Shown here piece by piece: positions 44,362-53,549 of a stretch of DNA of 64,000 nt. The position numbers were made by a program, and so were the translations under genes. Numbering within the stretch: the first letter of the stretch is position 1; each line of letters begins with the position of its first letter. Source of the stretch: CAWGOF01 sp963824225 (GTDB taxonomy: Bacteria > Acidobacteriota > Polarisedimenticolia > Polarisedimenticolales > Polarisedimenticolaceae); contig CAWGOF010000003.1 of NCBI GenBank assembly GCA_963824225.1, positions 1,550,001 to 1,614,000 on the forward strand, given 5' to 3'. The notes beneath the pieces were generated by a model. It was not told the DNA's origin, made no database searches, and saw nothing but the letters and a program-made list of their open reading frames with translations.

Positions 44362-45144
44362 CTACGCGGCCACCCGCCTGGACGTCACAACAAGCCCCTT
44401 CGAGATGTCGTAGCCGGCTACCTGGCACGAGTGCAAGCGGATGATCTCCTTCTTCGTCGGGAACTCGAAGGTCATCTCGGAGACGAACGGATCGTCCGTC
44501 GGAAGCACACTCACGCGCTTGATCGCCGGCCACAGCTCCCGGCTGAGGACGCGCCGAAGAAGGTCGATGATCCGTGGGATCGCCTCAGCCCGGCTGATTC
44601 GGTTGAGACCCTTCGCGCTGACGACTACATGCCAGTCGTCGCCAATCGCAGACTCCGGCGCGATGAGGAGGAGCAAGGCGACCGGGCCGTATTCCCGGTG
44701 CAGCTCGCGTCCGACCCTCCGGATACCCTTCACCAGTATTTCGCGATCCACTGGAGTATCCCGTTCTTCGGATCCCGAATTGGTCAGGATTCCGAGTGCA
44801 TGCGAGCCATGCGTTCCGCCAGTGTAGCGCCGTTCTGGGTTCCATGGCCGGGCGAGCGACCAGTTGGCGACAACCGCGGGAGACGCCAGGTCGAGCTTCG
44901 GTTTGAGCCCTGCGAGGAAGACGAGTTGATCGAGATCGTGCACGGCGTAGACCTGCCTGAGCGGTCCGACCGCGGGATAATCCTGGATGCCGAGGAGCTT
45001 GCAGATGCGAGCCTTAAGGGCCAGCTCGACCACGTAGCCGGCCAAGTAGGCAGCGCCGTCGTACAGACGAGCGTCATAGAGCGCCTCGCTCTCCCTGAGG
45101 CCCAGATGCGCCAGGGTCTTCAACTCGCGCCGCGTCGGCACCAC
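44362..45144 (-). CDS. HEPN-like domain protein with unknown C-terminal domain
   Basis: About 260 residues, start uncertain (GTGs at 45144 and 45141; open to 45279; no clear ribosome site). The N-terminal helices, RRELKTLAHLGLRESEALYD followed by GAAYLAGYVVELALKARICKLL, look like a HEPN domain of the toxin/RNA-handling superfamily, though no RX4-6H motif stands out. The second half (VALLLLIAPESAIGDDWHVV onward) is mixed alpha/beta and unrecognised. HEPN proteins are often paired with a nucleotidyltransferase, but none is adjacent. Confidence 0.55.
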   Translation of the reverse strand: MVPTRRELKTLAHLGLRESEALYDARLYDGAAYLAGYVVELALKARICKLLGIQDYPAVGPLRQVYAVHDLDQLVFLAGLKPKLDLASPAVVANWSLARPWNPERRYTGGTHGSHALGILTNSGSEERDTPVDREILVKGIRRVGRELHREYGPVALLLLIAPESAIGDDWHVVVSAKGLNRISRAEAIPRIIDLLRRVLSRELWPAIKRVSVLPTDDPFVSEMTFEFPTKKEIIRLHSCQVAGYDISKGLVVTSRRVAA

Positions 45145-45367
45145 AGGTAGACGGTGAGGCCCGCACCGAGCCGAGCGCCAGACCGGCGCCCCGTAGCGCG
45201 GTTGCACCCTCGAAACGCACGGATCCACTGCGGCGCGGTTGCAGCCCTGAAACGTCCTCCGGGTGACGCCGAACGTCACCTGGGACTAGCTTCTTGCCAG
45301 GCGCCACGGGCGCTGTCCTATGGAAGACGACCCCCGAGCCACCCATCCGCGCATGTACGCGGAACCA

Positions 45368-45904
45368 ATGAGCACAACGGAGCCTCCGGCACAGAACGGC
45401 GCGATCGAGCCGGAGCTCGAGCGCATCCATGCGTCGAGCTACGGCTGGGCCCTGGCCTGCTGCCGCTTCGACCGCCAGGAGGCGGAAGAGGTCCTCCAAG
45501 CGTCCTACCTGAAGGCGATCGAGGGCCGGGCCAGGTTCAACGGGCACTCGAGCCTGCGCACCTGGTTCTTCGGCGTGGTCAAGTTGACGGCGGCCGAGCA
45601 TCGGCGCTCGGGCCTCGTGCGACGCCTCGCCCTCGGCCGCTGGGTCGAGCGGCGAGCGACGCCTGCACCCACGCCGACACCCGAGGCGCTGACGAGCGCG
45701 AGCCAGATGGAGCGGCGCCTGCGCCGCGCGCTGCTCGAGCTCTCGCCGCGCCAGCGCGACCTCCTGCACCTCGTGTTCTATGAGGAGCTGTCGGTCGCCG
45801 AGGCGGCCGAGGTCCTGCGATTGCCGATCGGTACCGCGCGCACGCACTACGAGCGGGGCAAGGCGCGGCTGCGCCAGCTCCTCAATGAAGCGGGAGACCG
45901 ATGA
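45368..45904 (+). CDS. ECF-type RNA polymerase sigma factor
   Basis: About 178 residues (start could be 45320 or 45353). Sigma region 2 includes RQEAEEVLQASYLKAIEG and HSSLRTWFFGVV; region 4 reads LRRALLELSPRQRDLLHLV and then SVAEAAEVLRLPIGTARTH, the DNA-binding helix-turn-helix. Extracytoplasmic function type. It overlaps the next gene (TGATG/ATGATGG), whose N-terminus resembles an anti-sigma membrane protein, so the two are probably a regulatory pair. Confidence 0.82.
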   Translation: MSTTEPPAQNGAIEPELERIHASSYGWALACCRFDRQEAEEVLQASYLKAIEGRARFNGHSSLRTWFFGVVKLTAAEHRRSGLVRRLALGRWVERRATPAPTPTPEALTSASQMERRLRRALLELSPRQRDLLHLVFYEELSVAEAAEVLRLPIGTARTHYERGKARLRQLLNEAGDR

Positions 45905-48438
45905 TGGACCGGCACGAAGAGAAAGACCGCGAGCTCGAGCGGATGTTCGAAGCGGCCCGCGAGGCGGACCGCGAGGTGGCTCCGGCGTTCCGGCAGATCG
46001 TGGCTCAAGGTCGTGTGCAGCGCGACGTTCGCAAACCGTCGCGCGGTCGGGCGAGACGGCTCGGTTGGATGACCGCGGCGGGTAGCGTCGCCGTCGTCGC
46101 CATCGCCGCCTGGCTCGGAACACATGCGCCGCCGGCGCCCGTGCCACTCGACATCGCGTCCGATCGCCGCGTCCCGCCGGCGTCCGACCCGAACGCCACG
46201 CAGCAAGAGCCGCGGGAGCCCGCGGCGCCGGCTCGGGCCGCGGAGCGACCGGCGAGCGCGAACTCCGAGAACCCGCCTGTGCCGAGCCCGCTCGTCTCGG
46301 AGTCCGTTCGAGCCGAGAGTCCGCCTCCCCCGGCCGCCGTGCCGAGCGACGTCAGCAGGGCGAACGAGTCCGGGCGTGAATCGTCGGTCGCACCCGGCGT
46401 CACATTCTCGGGACCGGCGGTCGGCTTCGGTGTGGGAAGCCTCACGGTCAAGGTCACGGAGGCCGATCCCAAGAACCCCGTGCCCGGAGCGATCGTGACC
46501 CTCGGTCATCCACAGGGCTACGTCAAAGAGACTGCGGCTCGAGCCGACACGAACGGAGTGGTCGAGTTCCCGGTCCTGCGGGCGATCGGACCCAAAGCCG
46601 TGGGCTACACCGTGACCGTCACCCAACCCGGACTAGCACCGCAGCGGCTTGCCGATGTCGAAGTGCGCGGTGGGCAGACGACCCTCCTTCCAGTGCGCCT
46701 CGCCGAGCAAATCGTTGAGCGAGTCGCCGTCGTTGCGCCGTCGGACGTCGTGGATCGCGAGTCGAAGTTCTCCGACAAGTTCGCCCAGGAGCCGCCGGTT
46801 CCGGGTCAGTTCCACCAGAATCTGCAGCTCGCGCCGGGCGTACAGGACACGGACGGCGACGGTAACCCGAACTTCCACAGTTCCCGCGATCGCGACTTCA
46901 AGGCGGTGGTAAGCGGAGCCGCGAACGTCGACCCGCTCACTAGGCAAAGGACGTTGGGGACCAATCCAAACTCGATCGAGGAGATGGAGCTGCACAAGGG
47001 CCTCAACACCGAGAGCTACGGACTGATCGAGGAGAACAAGTTCCTCGACGTCGTCGAGAACCCGCTGTCGACGTTCTCGATCGACGTCGACACGGCGTCC
47101 TACGCCAACGTGCGGCGGTTCCTGAACGAGGGGCAGCGTCCCCCGCGCGATGCCGTGCGCATCGAGGAGATGGTCAACTACTTCCGCTACGACTACCCAG
47201 GACCGTCAGGGCGCGATCCGTTCGGCGCGAGCATCGAGATCGCAGCGTGCCCATGGAACGCGTCACACCGCCTGGCGCGGATCGGGCTCAAGGGCCGGGA
47301 GATCGAGCGCGGGCGGCGCGAGCCGTCGAACCTCGTGTTCCTGCTCGACGTGTCGGGCTCGATGAATGAGCCGAACAAGCTGCCGCTCCTCCAGTCCTCG
47401 CTCGGCCTGCTCGCCGACGAGCTGGACGACCGCGATCGCGTGGCGATCGTCGTCTACGCCGGAGCGTCCGGGCTCGTCCTGCCTTCGACGCCGGGCTCCT
47501 CGCGAGGCGAGATCCGCTCGGCGCTCGGACGGCTGCGGGCCGGCGGAAGCACCAACGGCGCGGCGGGTTTGCAGCTAGCCTACGACGTCGCGCGGCAGAA
47601 CTTCGTTCAGGGCGGGACGAACCGCGTGATCCTCGCGACCGACGGCGACTTCAACGTCGGTGTGACGAGCCAGGCCGAGCTGCTCTCCCTGATCGAGAAG
47701 GACGCCAAGCGCGGGATCTTCCTGACCGCTCTCGGGTTCGGCATGGGGAACTACAAGGACTCGACGCTCGAGACGCTGGCCGACAAGGGGAACGGCAACT
47801 ACGCGTACATCGATACCCTGCGCGAGGCGCGGAAGGTGCTGGTCGAGGAGCTGACCGGCACGCTCGTGACGATCGCCAAGGACGTCAAGATCCAGGTCGA
47901 GTTCAACCCGGCCCAGGTCGGCGCGTACCGCTTGATCGGCTACGAGAACCGCATGCTGCGCAAGGAGGACTTCAACGACGACCGCAAGGACGCGGGCGAG
48001 ATCGGCGCAGGTCACACCGTGACCGCGCTGTACGAGATCGTCCCTACTTCAGCCGAGCGTGACGTTGACGTCCCGCCGGTCGATGCGCTGCGCTACCAGC
48101 GCGGTCCCGTGCCGACCGAAGGGGGCGCACGCAGCGGCGAGCTGCTCACGCTCAAGCTGCGCTACAAGGAGCCCGACGGCGAGACGAGCCGGCTCCTCGA
48201 GTTCCCGGCGGTCGACTCGGGTGCGCGTCGGGGGTCGCCGGACTTCGAGTTCGCGGCAGCGGTCGCCGGCTTCGGCATGCTTCTGCGCGACTCGGCGTTC
48301 GCCGGCAGCTTCACATTCTCTGACGTGCGTGATCTGGCTCGTGGCGCCGTCGGCCGCGGCGCCGACCGCGAGTACCGCGACGAGCTCGTGCGCCTCGTCG
48401 ATCGCGCGGCGTCGCTCGAGGGACGGCGCAGCCGGTGA
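45901..48438 (+). CDS. Mosaic membrane protein: anti-sigma-like N-terminus, plug-like segment, von Willebrand domain
   Basis: An 845-residue protein. The N-terminal 54 residues are cytoplasmic and charged, followed by one membrane helix (55-73) and a Pro/Ala-rich linker. A carboxypeptidase-regulatory-like domain (about 178-265, SVEVxVTVTQPGLAPQRLAD type) comes next, then a stretch resembling the plug of TonB-dependent receptors (LAPGVQDTDGDGNPNFHSSR). From about 380 the protein is a VWA_N/VWA unit with MIDAS motif LLDVSGSMN and a DUF3520-type end. The layout suggests a transmembrane regulator of the partner sigma factor with an extracellular metal-dependent adhesion domain. Boundaries are estimates. 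Confidence 0.8.
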   Translation: MMDRHEEKDRELERMFEAAREADREVAPAFRQIVAQGRVQRDVRKPSRGRARRLGWMTAAGSVAVVAIAAWLGTHAPPAPVPLDIASDRRVPPASDPNATQQEPREPAAPARAAERPASANSENPPVPSPLVSESVRAESPPPPAAVPSDVSRANESGRESSVAPGVTFSGPAVGFGVGSLTVKVTEADPKNPVPGAIVTLGHPQGYVKETAARADTNGVVEFPVLRAIGPKAVGYTVTVTQPGLAPQRLADVEVRGGQTTLLPVRLAEQIVERVAVVAPSDVVDRESKFSDKFAQEPPVPGQFHQNLQLAPGVQDTDGDGNPNFHSSRDRDFKAVVSGAANVDPLTRQRTLGTNPNSIEEMELHKGLNTESYGLIEENKFLDVVENPLSTFSIDVDTASYANVRRFLNEGQRPPRDAVRIEEMVNYFRYDYPGPSGRDPFGASIEIAACPWNASHRLARIGLKGREIERGRREPSNLVFLLDVSGSMNEPNKLPLLQSSLGLLADELDDRDRVAIVVYAGASGLVLPSTPGSSRGEIRSALGRLRAGGSTNGAAGLQLAYDVARQNFVQGGTNRVILATDGDFNVGVTSQAELLSLIEKDAKRGIFLTALGFGMGNYKDSTLETLADKGNGNYAYIDTLREARKVLVEELTGTLVTIAKDVKIQVEFNPAQVGAYRLIGYENRMLRKEDFNDDRKDAGEIGAGHTVTALYEIVPTSAERDVDVPPVDALRYQRGPVPTEGGARSGELLTLKLRYKEPDGETSRLLEFPAVDSGARRGSPDFEFAAAVAGFGMLLRDSAFAGSFTFSDVRDLARGAVGRGADREYRDELVRLVDRAASLEGRRSR

Positions 48439-48447
48439 CGCCGCGGT

Positions 48448-49614
48448 TCAGGCCGGCGCTTCGACGCGCCCGGCCGCGCTCTCCGCTTCGGCCGCAGCCT
48501 CGGGCGACAGGCGCAGCTCGATCCGGCCCGCGCGGCGCAGGCGGATCAGCCCGCGGACCACGTCGACCTTGCGCAGCGGGGCGATCCAGGTCAGCGCCCG
48601 CACGTCCCACCGGTCTTCGATGATGTCGAGGAGGAACAGCTCCTCGCTCCCGAGCGGCTCGTTCGTCGTCTCGGGCGTCGGAACGCGGCACGGCACGGAA
48701 TCGGGCGGGATCCGCGTGCGGTAGGCGTCGGCCAGGAACCCCGACTCGGCCTTGGCGATCAGCATCTCGACCGACCGGTTGGCGTTGCGCCGAAAGTCGC
48801 TCGTCTCGATGCATTCGAGCGCGTCCTCGAACTCCCCCGCCGCCACGAGCTCCCACAGGTGCTCGACGGACGCGGGTCCGCGCGTGTCGCGGGGCGCGGC
48901 CTTCACGGTCTCGCCCACGCGCACGACTCCGCCCTCGATCAGCGGCACCAGGAGCGAGCAGGCGTCGTACTCGGAGACGCGGCAGGCGAGAACGATCTCG
49001 GCCAGTGGGCGCCGACCGTCGATCGACTGGTACAGGTGCCGAGCGACGTGGCTCGGCATGTTCACGGTGTCCGGGGTACGCTTCGTTCGGTGCAGCACGA
49101 CCTGGAGCGACGGCACCTTCTGGCGAATGCGGTTCAGCTCGTCGAGACGTCGCACGCCTTCGAGCGTGACGGAATCGACCGACAGGTCGAGGTGCACCGT
49201 GTCCCACGGCGGGCGCCGGTCCTGCTCGAAGCGGAATCTCGCGTCCGTCCAATCGAAGAGCCCGTAGACCGTCTCCTGGGTCTTGGCGTGAACCGCTTGC
49301 TCGAGGTCGCCCTGCTGGATGTGTCCCCTCTCGATCAGCAATGTGCCCAGGCTGCGCCCCACGGCCTCCTGGAGCCGCATGCACTTGAGCAACGCATCCT
49401 CATCGATCTGTCCATGGGCCACGAGGTACTGCCCGAGGAGCAGGTGCGGCTCGCTGCTCGACGCGCCGACGATGCGCCCGTTCTCGAAATAGATGTGACG
49501 CGTCGCCGCGTCCCGGCGCACGACGCATTCGCCCGTCTTGCGCGCCGCGCCGAGCCACTGGAGCAGATCGGTCAGCTCCATGACCCGGAACGAGGACTCG
49601 AGGTGCGTCGCCAC
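48448..49614 (-). CDS. DUF4388-domain protein
   Basis: 388 residues from GTG 49614 (or 377 from ATG 49581, MELTDLLQWLGA). DUF4388/PATAN-like signature: GECVVRRDAATRHIYFENGR, then LLGQYLVAHGQIDEDALLKC and GTLLIERGHIQQGDLEQAV. It appears in bacteria with complex motility and signalling. The GTG overlaps the PilT stop (TAGTG), so expression is coupled. C-terminal half is winged-helix or alpha-rich and unassigned. Confidence 0.75.
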   Translation of the reverse strand: MATHLESSFRVMELTDLLQWLGAARKTGECVVRRDAATRHIYFENGRIVGASSSEPHLLLGQYLVAHGQIDEDALLKCMRLQEAVGRSLGTLLIERGHIQQGDLEQAVHAKTQETVYGLFDWTDARFRFEQDRRPPWDTVHLDLSVDSVTLEGVRRLDELNRIRQKVPSLQVVLHRTKRTPDTVNMPSHVARHLYQSIDGRRPLAEIVLACRVSEYDACSLLVPLIEGGVVRVGETVKAAPRDTRGPASVEHLWELVAAGEFEDALECIETSDFRRNANRSVEMLIAKAESGFLADAYRTRIPPDSVPCRVPTPETTNEPLGSEELFLLDIIEDRWDVRALTWIAPLRKVDVVRGLIRLRRAGRIELRLSPEAAAEAESAAGRVEAPA

Positions 49615-51059
49615 TAGACGGCCAGGTCCGCGTCGATCCCCTTGCTCTTGAACGACGAGAGGAGCGACGCCTTGTCGACCGCCTTGGCGTAGGCCTCGCG
49701 CGGCTCGACGACCTTGCGCGTCACGAGATCGAGGAGCGAGTCGTTCATCAGCGCCATCCCGAGCCCGCGGCCGGTCTGCATCAGGGACGGGATCTGGAAC
49801 GTCTTGCCCTCGCGGATCAGGTTCGACACCGCCGGCGTGACGAGCAGCACCTCGAGCGCCGCGGCGCGCCCGCCGCCGATCTTGCGGCACAGCACCTGGG
49901 CCACCACGGCCTTGAGCGACTCGGAGAGCATGATCCGGACCTGCGCCTGCTGGTCCGCCGGGAACTGGTCGATCAGCCGGTCGACCGTCGAGATCGCCGA
50001 GCACGTGTGCAGCGTACCGAACACGAGGTGCCCGGTCTCGGCGGTCTCGAGCGCGATCGACACGGTCTCGAGGTCGCGCATCTCGCCGACGAGCACGATG
50101 TCCGGGTCCTCGCGCAGCGCGGCGCGGAGCGCGGCCTTGAACGAGCGCGTGTGCACGCCGACCTCGCGCTGGTTCACGAGGCACGCCTGGCTCGGGTGCA
50201 CGAACTCGATCGGGTCCTCGATCGTGATGATGTGGTCGCGGCGTTGGCGGTTGACCGCATCGACGAGCGCGGCGAGCGTCGTCGATTTGCCCGAGCCGGT
50301 CGGGCCGGTGACGAGGACGAGGCCCTTGGTCAGGAAGCACAGGTCACGGATCGCCTTCGACAGGCCGAGGTCGTCGACGGTCAGGATCTTGGCCGGGATC
50401 ACGCGGAACACGCCGCCCGGACCGTTCCGGTCCTGGAACAGGTTGCAGCGGAAGCGGCACACACCGGCGATCTCGTAGGCGAAGTCGGCATCGCGGGCCT
50501 CGCGGAACCGCTCGCGCTGCTCGTCGGTCGCGACCTGAAGCAGCAGTCTCTCGGCGGCACCGGCGTCGAGCACCGGCAGGCCGTCGACCGGCACCATCTC
50601 GCCGTCGATGCGCATCATCGGCACCGAGCCGCTCGACACGTGGAGGTCCGAGCCCTTCTGGTCGAACAGGCAACGCAGGAGATCGACGAGCGTGGACGTC
50701 GGTTCGACACCGAAGCGGCGCCCCCCGCGGGCCGTGGCCGGTGCCGGCGCCGCGGTTGCCGCCGCGCTCGCCGGCCGGATCACCGCACGCGGGCCGGGAG
50801 CGATCTCGACGCGCATCGCGGCGCCGTCGACGGTGTAGGCGAACACCGTCGTCTGCGTTCCGCTCGCGATCGCCGGATGCTGCTCGGCCGGCGCGACCTC
50901 GCGCAGGAGCGAGCTGATGTGGATCGCCTCGAGCGCCTGCTTCGAGATCGACCGCCGCGCTCCGGCGATCGTCAGGATCGGCTGCTGGCCCGGCGCGAGC
51001 TCGAGCGTCTGCGCGGAGTACTTGACCAGGGCGCCGATCAGGGCGTTGAGCTGGGCCAT
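49614..51059 (-). CDS. pilT: Type IV pilus retraction ATPase PilT with N-terminal extension
   Basis: A 481-residue secretion ATPase. Walker A TGPTGSGKST lies near residue 252; the Asp box EDPIEFVH, Walker B-type DPDIVLVGEMRD and a His box (GHLVFGTLHT) follow, as in PilT. A 115-residue extra N-terminus (about 1-115, start MAQLNALIGALVKYSAQTLE) precedes the usual TSTLVDLLRCLF opening. PilT powers pilus retraction. Other pilus genes are not in the window. It is coupled to the DUF4388 gene downstream. Confidence 0.88.
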   Translation of the reverse strand: MAQLNALIGALVKYSAQTLELAPGQQPILTIAGARRSISKQALEAIHISSLLREVAPAEQHPAIASGTQTTVFAYTVDGAAMRVEIAPGPRAVIRPASAAATAAPAPATARGGRRFGVEPTSTLVDLLRCLFDQKGSDLHVSSGSVPMMRIDGEMVPVDGLPVLDAGAAERLLLQVATDEQRERFREARDADFAYEIAGVCRFRCNLFQDRNGPGGVFRVIPAKILTVDDLGLSKAIRDLCFLTKGLVLVTGPTGSGKSTTLAALVDAVNRQRRDHIITIEDPIEFVHPSQACLVNQREVGVHTRSFKAALRAALREDPDIVLVGEMRDLETVSIALETAETGHLVFGTLHTCSAISTVDRLIDQFPADQQAQVRIMLSESLKAVVAQVLCRKIGGGRAAALEVLLVTPAVSNLIREGKTFQIPSLMQTGRGLGMALMNDSLLDLVTRKVVEPREAYAKAVDKASLLSSFKSKGIDADLAV

Positions 51060-51069
51060 GGGTTCCTCT

Positions 51070-51522
51070 TCATTCGACGTGGATGATGTGCCGGCCGTGC
51101 ACGAACGCGTAGCCGCTCGGGGTGCGCAGAACGAGGAACCGCTCGGCCAGATTGAGCTTGTCGACGAGGCGCGATGCGTGGGGCGGCGTGTCGATGCAGA
51201 TGTCGCCGGACACGCGGGTCCCGTCCGAGAGCAGCAGCGTGCGGTCGCCGCTCTCGCCCTCGGGGTCTCCGAGGGACGCGCCGAGACTCTCGACCTGCAC
51301 CATCAAGATGTGATCCTTGTTGAGCGCCATCGCCGAGCCCGTCGCGCCGTCCGGGACGAACGGGAGGAACGCTCGCTCGTCGTTCAGCACCTGGATCACG
51401 TCCTCGGCTCTCCCGGACTGGAACGGCGCCTCGGTCAAGAACAGGTAGCCGACGAACCGACGGCCGCCCGCGAGCAGCAGGTCGACCTCGATCTGGCGCG
51501 TGGGAACCTGGAGCTGTTGCAT
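51070..51522 (-). CDS. Hypothetical protein encoded before pilT
   Basis: 150 residues, beta-rich (MQQLQVPTRQIEVDLLLAGG, then PSGYAFVHGRHIIHVE). No signal peptide or known motif. It ends ten bases before the pilT start on the same strand, so it is likely cotranscribed and may assist pilus or PilT function. That link rests on position alone. Confidence 0.65.
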   Translation of the reverse strand: MQQLQVPTRQIEVDLLLAGGRRFVGYLFLTEAPFQSGRAEDVIQVLNDERAFLPFVPDGATGSAMALNKDHILMVQVESLGASLGDPEGESGDRTLLLSDGTRVSGDICIDTPPHASRLVDKLNLAERFLVLRTPSGYAFVHGRHIIHVE

Positions 51523-51628
51523 GGCGGCGCCCCTCCGAGCGGAATATGGTCCGCCCGGCCGCGTCGGGCAAAGGCGGCCCGACCGCCCGTATACTCGGGG
51601 ACTCGAGGGGCAGGACGGAGGATCGATC

Positions 51629-52618
51629 GTGCGGCTGCTCGCGCTCGCCCTGCTGGTCGTCTGCGCCCCTCTGGCCCGTGCCGCCTCGGACGCCCCCGCT
51701 GCTGGCGCCTTCGACGAGGGTGTTCGGCTGGCCGAGGCCGGCCGGAATTCCGAGGCCCGGACGTTCTTCACCACCGCGGCAGCCACGCACCCGAAGAGCC
51801 CGATCCCGCCCTTCTGGCTCGGCCGACTCGCGCTGAACGACGGGGACTGGGACGAGGCGATCGAGTCGTTCGAGAACGCCGTGGCGCTCGAGGACGGAAA
51901 CTCGACGTACCACATGTGGCTCGGCCGGGCGATCGGCTCGAAGGCCCAGCGGGCGAGCGTGCTCAAGCAGCCGTTCCTGGCGAAGAAGGTCAAGGCGCAG
52001 TTCGAGCGCGCGGTCGAGCTCGACGGCTCGAACCTCGACGCCCGATCGGACCTGATCAGCTACTACCTCCAGGCGCCGGCCGTGATGGGCGGAAGCGTGG
52101 AGAAGGCCGAGGCCGAGGTCGCGGCGATCGCCGCGCGCGACCCGTTCCGGGGACACCTCGAACGAGCACGGATCTACGAGCACGACAAGAAGGACGACCT
52201 GTACGAGCGCGAGCTGCTCGCGGCGTCGGCCGCCAAGCCCGACGAGATCGGTCCGCGGTTCCAGCTCGGCATCTTGTACCAGCGGCTCGAGCGCTGGGAC
52301 GACGCGTTCCGCACGTTCGACGAGCTGGCGAAGAACGACAAGGTGAAGCGCAACGCGCTGTACCAGGTCGGGCGCACGGGCGCGCTGTCCGGCCGCAAAC
52401 TCGAGCACGCGGCCCAGAGCCTCGAGGCCTACCTCGCGGGCCCGCCGGGCCAGGGCGAGCCGCCCGCCGCCGCGGCGCACTTCCGGCTGGCCCAGGTGTA
52501 CGAGAAGCTCGGACGCGTGCCGCAGGCGAAGGCCGAGCTCGAGACCACGCTGCGGCTCGACCCCAAGCACGCCGAGGCCAAGAAGGCGCTCGACAAGCTC
52601 AATTCGGGCCGCGGCTGA
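51629..52618 (+). CDS. Exported TPR protein
   Basis: 329 residues from GTG 51629, supported by GGAGG at 51617-51621. Signal peptide RLLALALLVVCAPLARAASD. TPR motifs follow: PPFWLGRLALNDGDWDEAIE, PRFQLGILYQRLERWDDAF and HFRLAQVYEKLGRVPQAKAE. Likely a periplasmic scaffold. The upstream open stretch to 51500 is out of signal context. Its 3' end overlaps the convergent TPR gene by 20 bases. Confidence 0.75.
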   Translation: MRLLALALLVVCAPLARAASDAPAAGAFDEGVRLAEAGRNSEARTFFTTAAATHPKSPIPPFWLGRLALNDGDWDEAIESFENAVALEDGNSTYHMWLGRAIGSKAQRASVLKQPFLAKKVKAQFERAVELDGSNLDARSDLISYYLQAPAVMGGSVEKAEAEVAAIAARDPFRGHLERARIYEHDKKDDLYERELLAASAAKPDEIGPRFQLGILYQRLERWDDAFRTFDELAKNDKVKRNALYQVGRTGALSGRKLEHAAQSLEAYLAGPPGQGEPPAAAAHFRLAQVYEKLGRVPQAKAELETTLRLDPKHAEAKKALDKLNSGRG

Positions 52619-53528
52619 TCCGCGCCAGGTCCACCTCGGCTGCGGTCGCACCGAACGAGGGCCACGGCCCGGCCTCGACCACGCGGCGCAGCTCGGCTAC
52701 ACCTTCGTCGGTGCGCCCGGCGCTCAAGAGCCAGCGCGCCAGGCCGTAACCCCGCGTGGCCCGGCTCGTGGCGCTCGCGTCGCCGATGACCTGCCGGGCG
52801 TCGATCTCGCCGCGGTACAGGAGCAGCAGCCGCAGGTAGTCCTGACTCTCGATGACGTCGAGCTCGGCGCGGATCGGCTCGAGCAGCTTTGCCGCTTGGC
52901 GTTCCTTTCCCAGCTGGCGGAGCGTCATGTACAGCCAGTGCGTCGTCGCCACGAGCGAGTCCGGGTTCGTCGATACGGCGAGGCAGCGCCAATAGGCGTC
53001 GCGCGCGCGATCGAGATCGCCCGCGAGATAGCGCGCGAGCCCCAGGTGGTACCAGACGTTGAAATGCAGGGTGCTCGTCGGGATGTTGCGGGCGTTGGGC
53101 AACCCGTCGGGCTCGACCTCGTCCGGCGTGCGGTCGATCAATCGGCGCGCGCGCTCGAGATCCTCGATCGCATCCGGGAACCGCCTAAGCGTGATGTACC
53201 GATGGCCGCGATGGCGATACAGGCGCGCGTCCTCGGGATGGCGCTCGATCCCCGCGGAGAACGTGTCGACCGCCTCGCGGAACCGGCCGAGGTACGCAAG
53301 GCGCCGTCCGAGCCAGATCGTAGCGTCGACGCTCCCGGGATCGGCCTCGTACGCCGCGCGGGCCTCGGCGAGCTGGGCCGTTCGGTCGCGCTCGTTGTCG
53401 GGTGAGAGCGCGGGGGCATAGAGCGGCTCGCCGAGAGCCGACCGCGCCTCGGGCGTCGCCACGCGTGCGACCCCTTGCCCGAGGACCAGCGCGACGAGCG
53501 ACACGCCGAGGATCGCTTGGGGACCCAT
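52599..53528 (-). CDS. TPR protein with N-terminal membrane anchor
   Basis: 309 residues from ATG 53528 (MGPQAILGVSLVALVLGQG as a signal or anchor). The rest is TPR-type: WLGRRLAYLGRFREAVDTF, YRHRGHRYITLRRFPDAIED and WYHLGLARYLAGDLDRARDA. No partner is evident. It diverges from the APC permease. Confidence 0.72.
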   Translation of the reverse strand: MGPQAILGVSLVALVLGQGVARVATPEARSALGEPLYAPALSPDNERDRTAQLAEARAAYEADPGSVDATIWLGRRLAYLGRFREAVDTFSAGIERHPEDARLYRHRGHRYITLRRFPDAIEDLERARRLIDRTPDEVEPDGLPNARNIPTSTLHFNVWYHLGLARYLAGDLDRARDAYWRCLAVSTNPDSLVATTHWLYMTLRQLGKERQAAKLLEPIRAELDVIESQDYLRLLLLYRGEIDARQVIGDASATSRATRGYGLARWLLSAGRTDEGVAELRRVVEAGPWPSFGATAAEVDLARISRGPN

Positions 53529-53549
53529 CGCCGTCGATCTTAGGCGACA

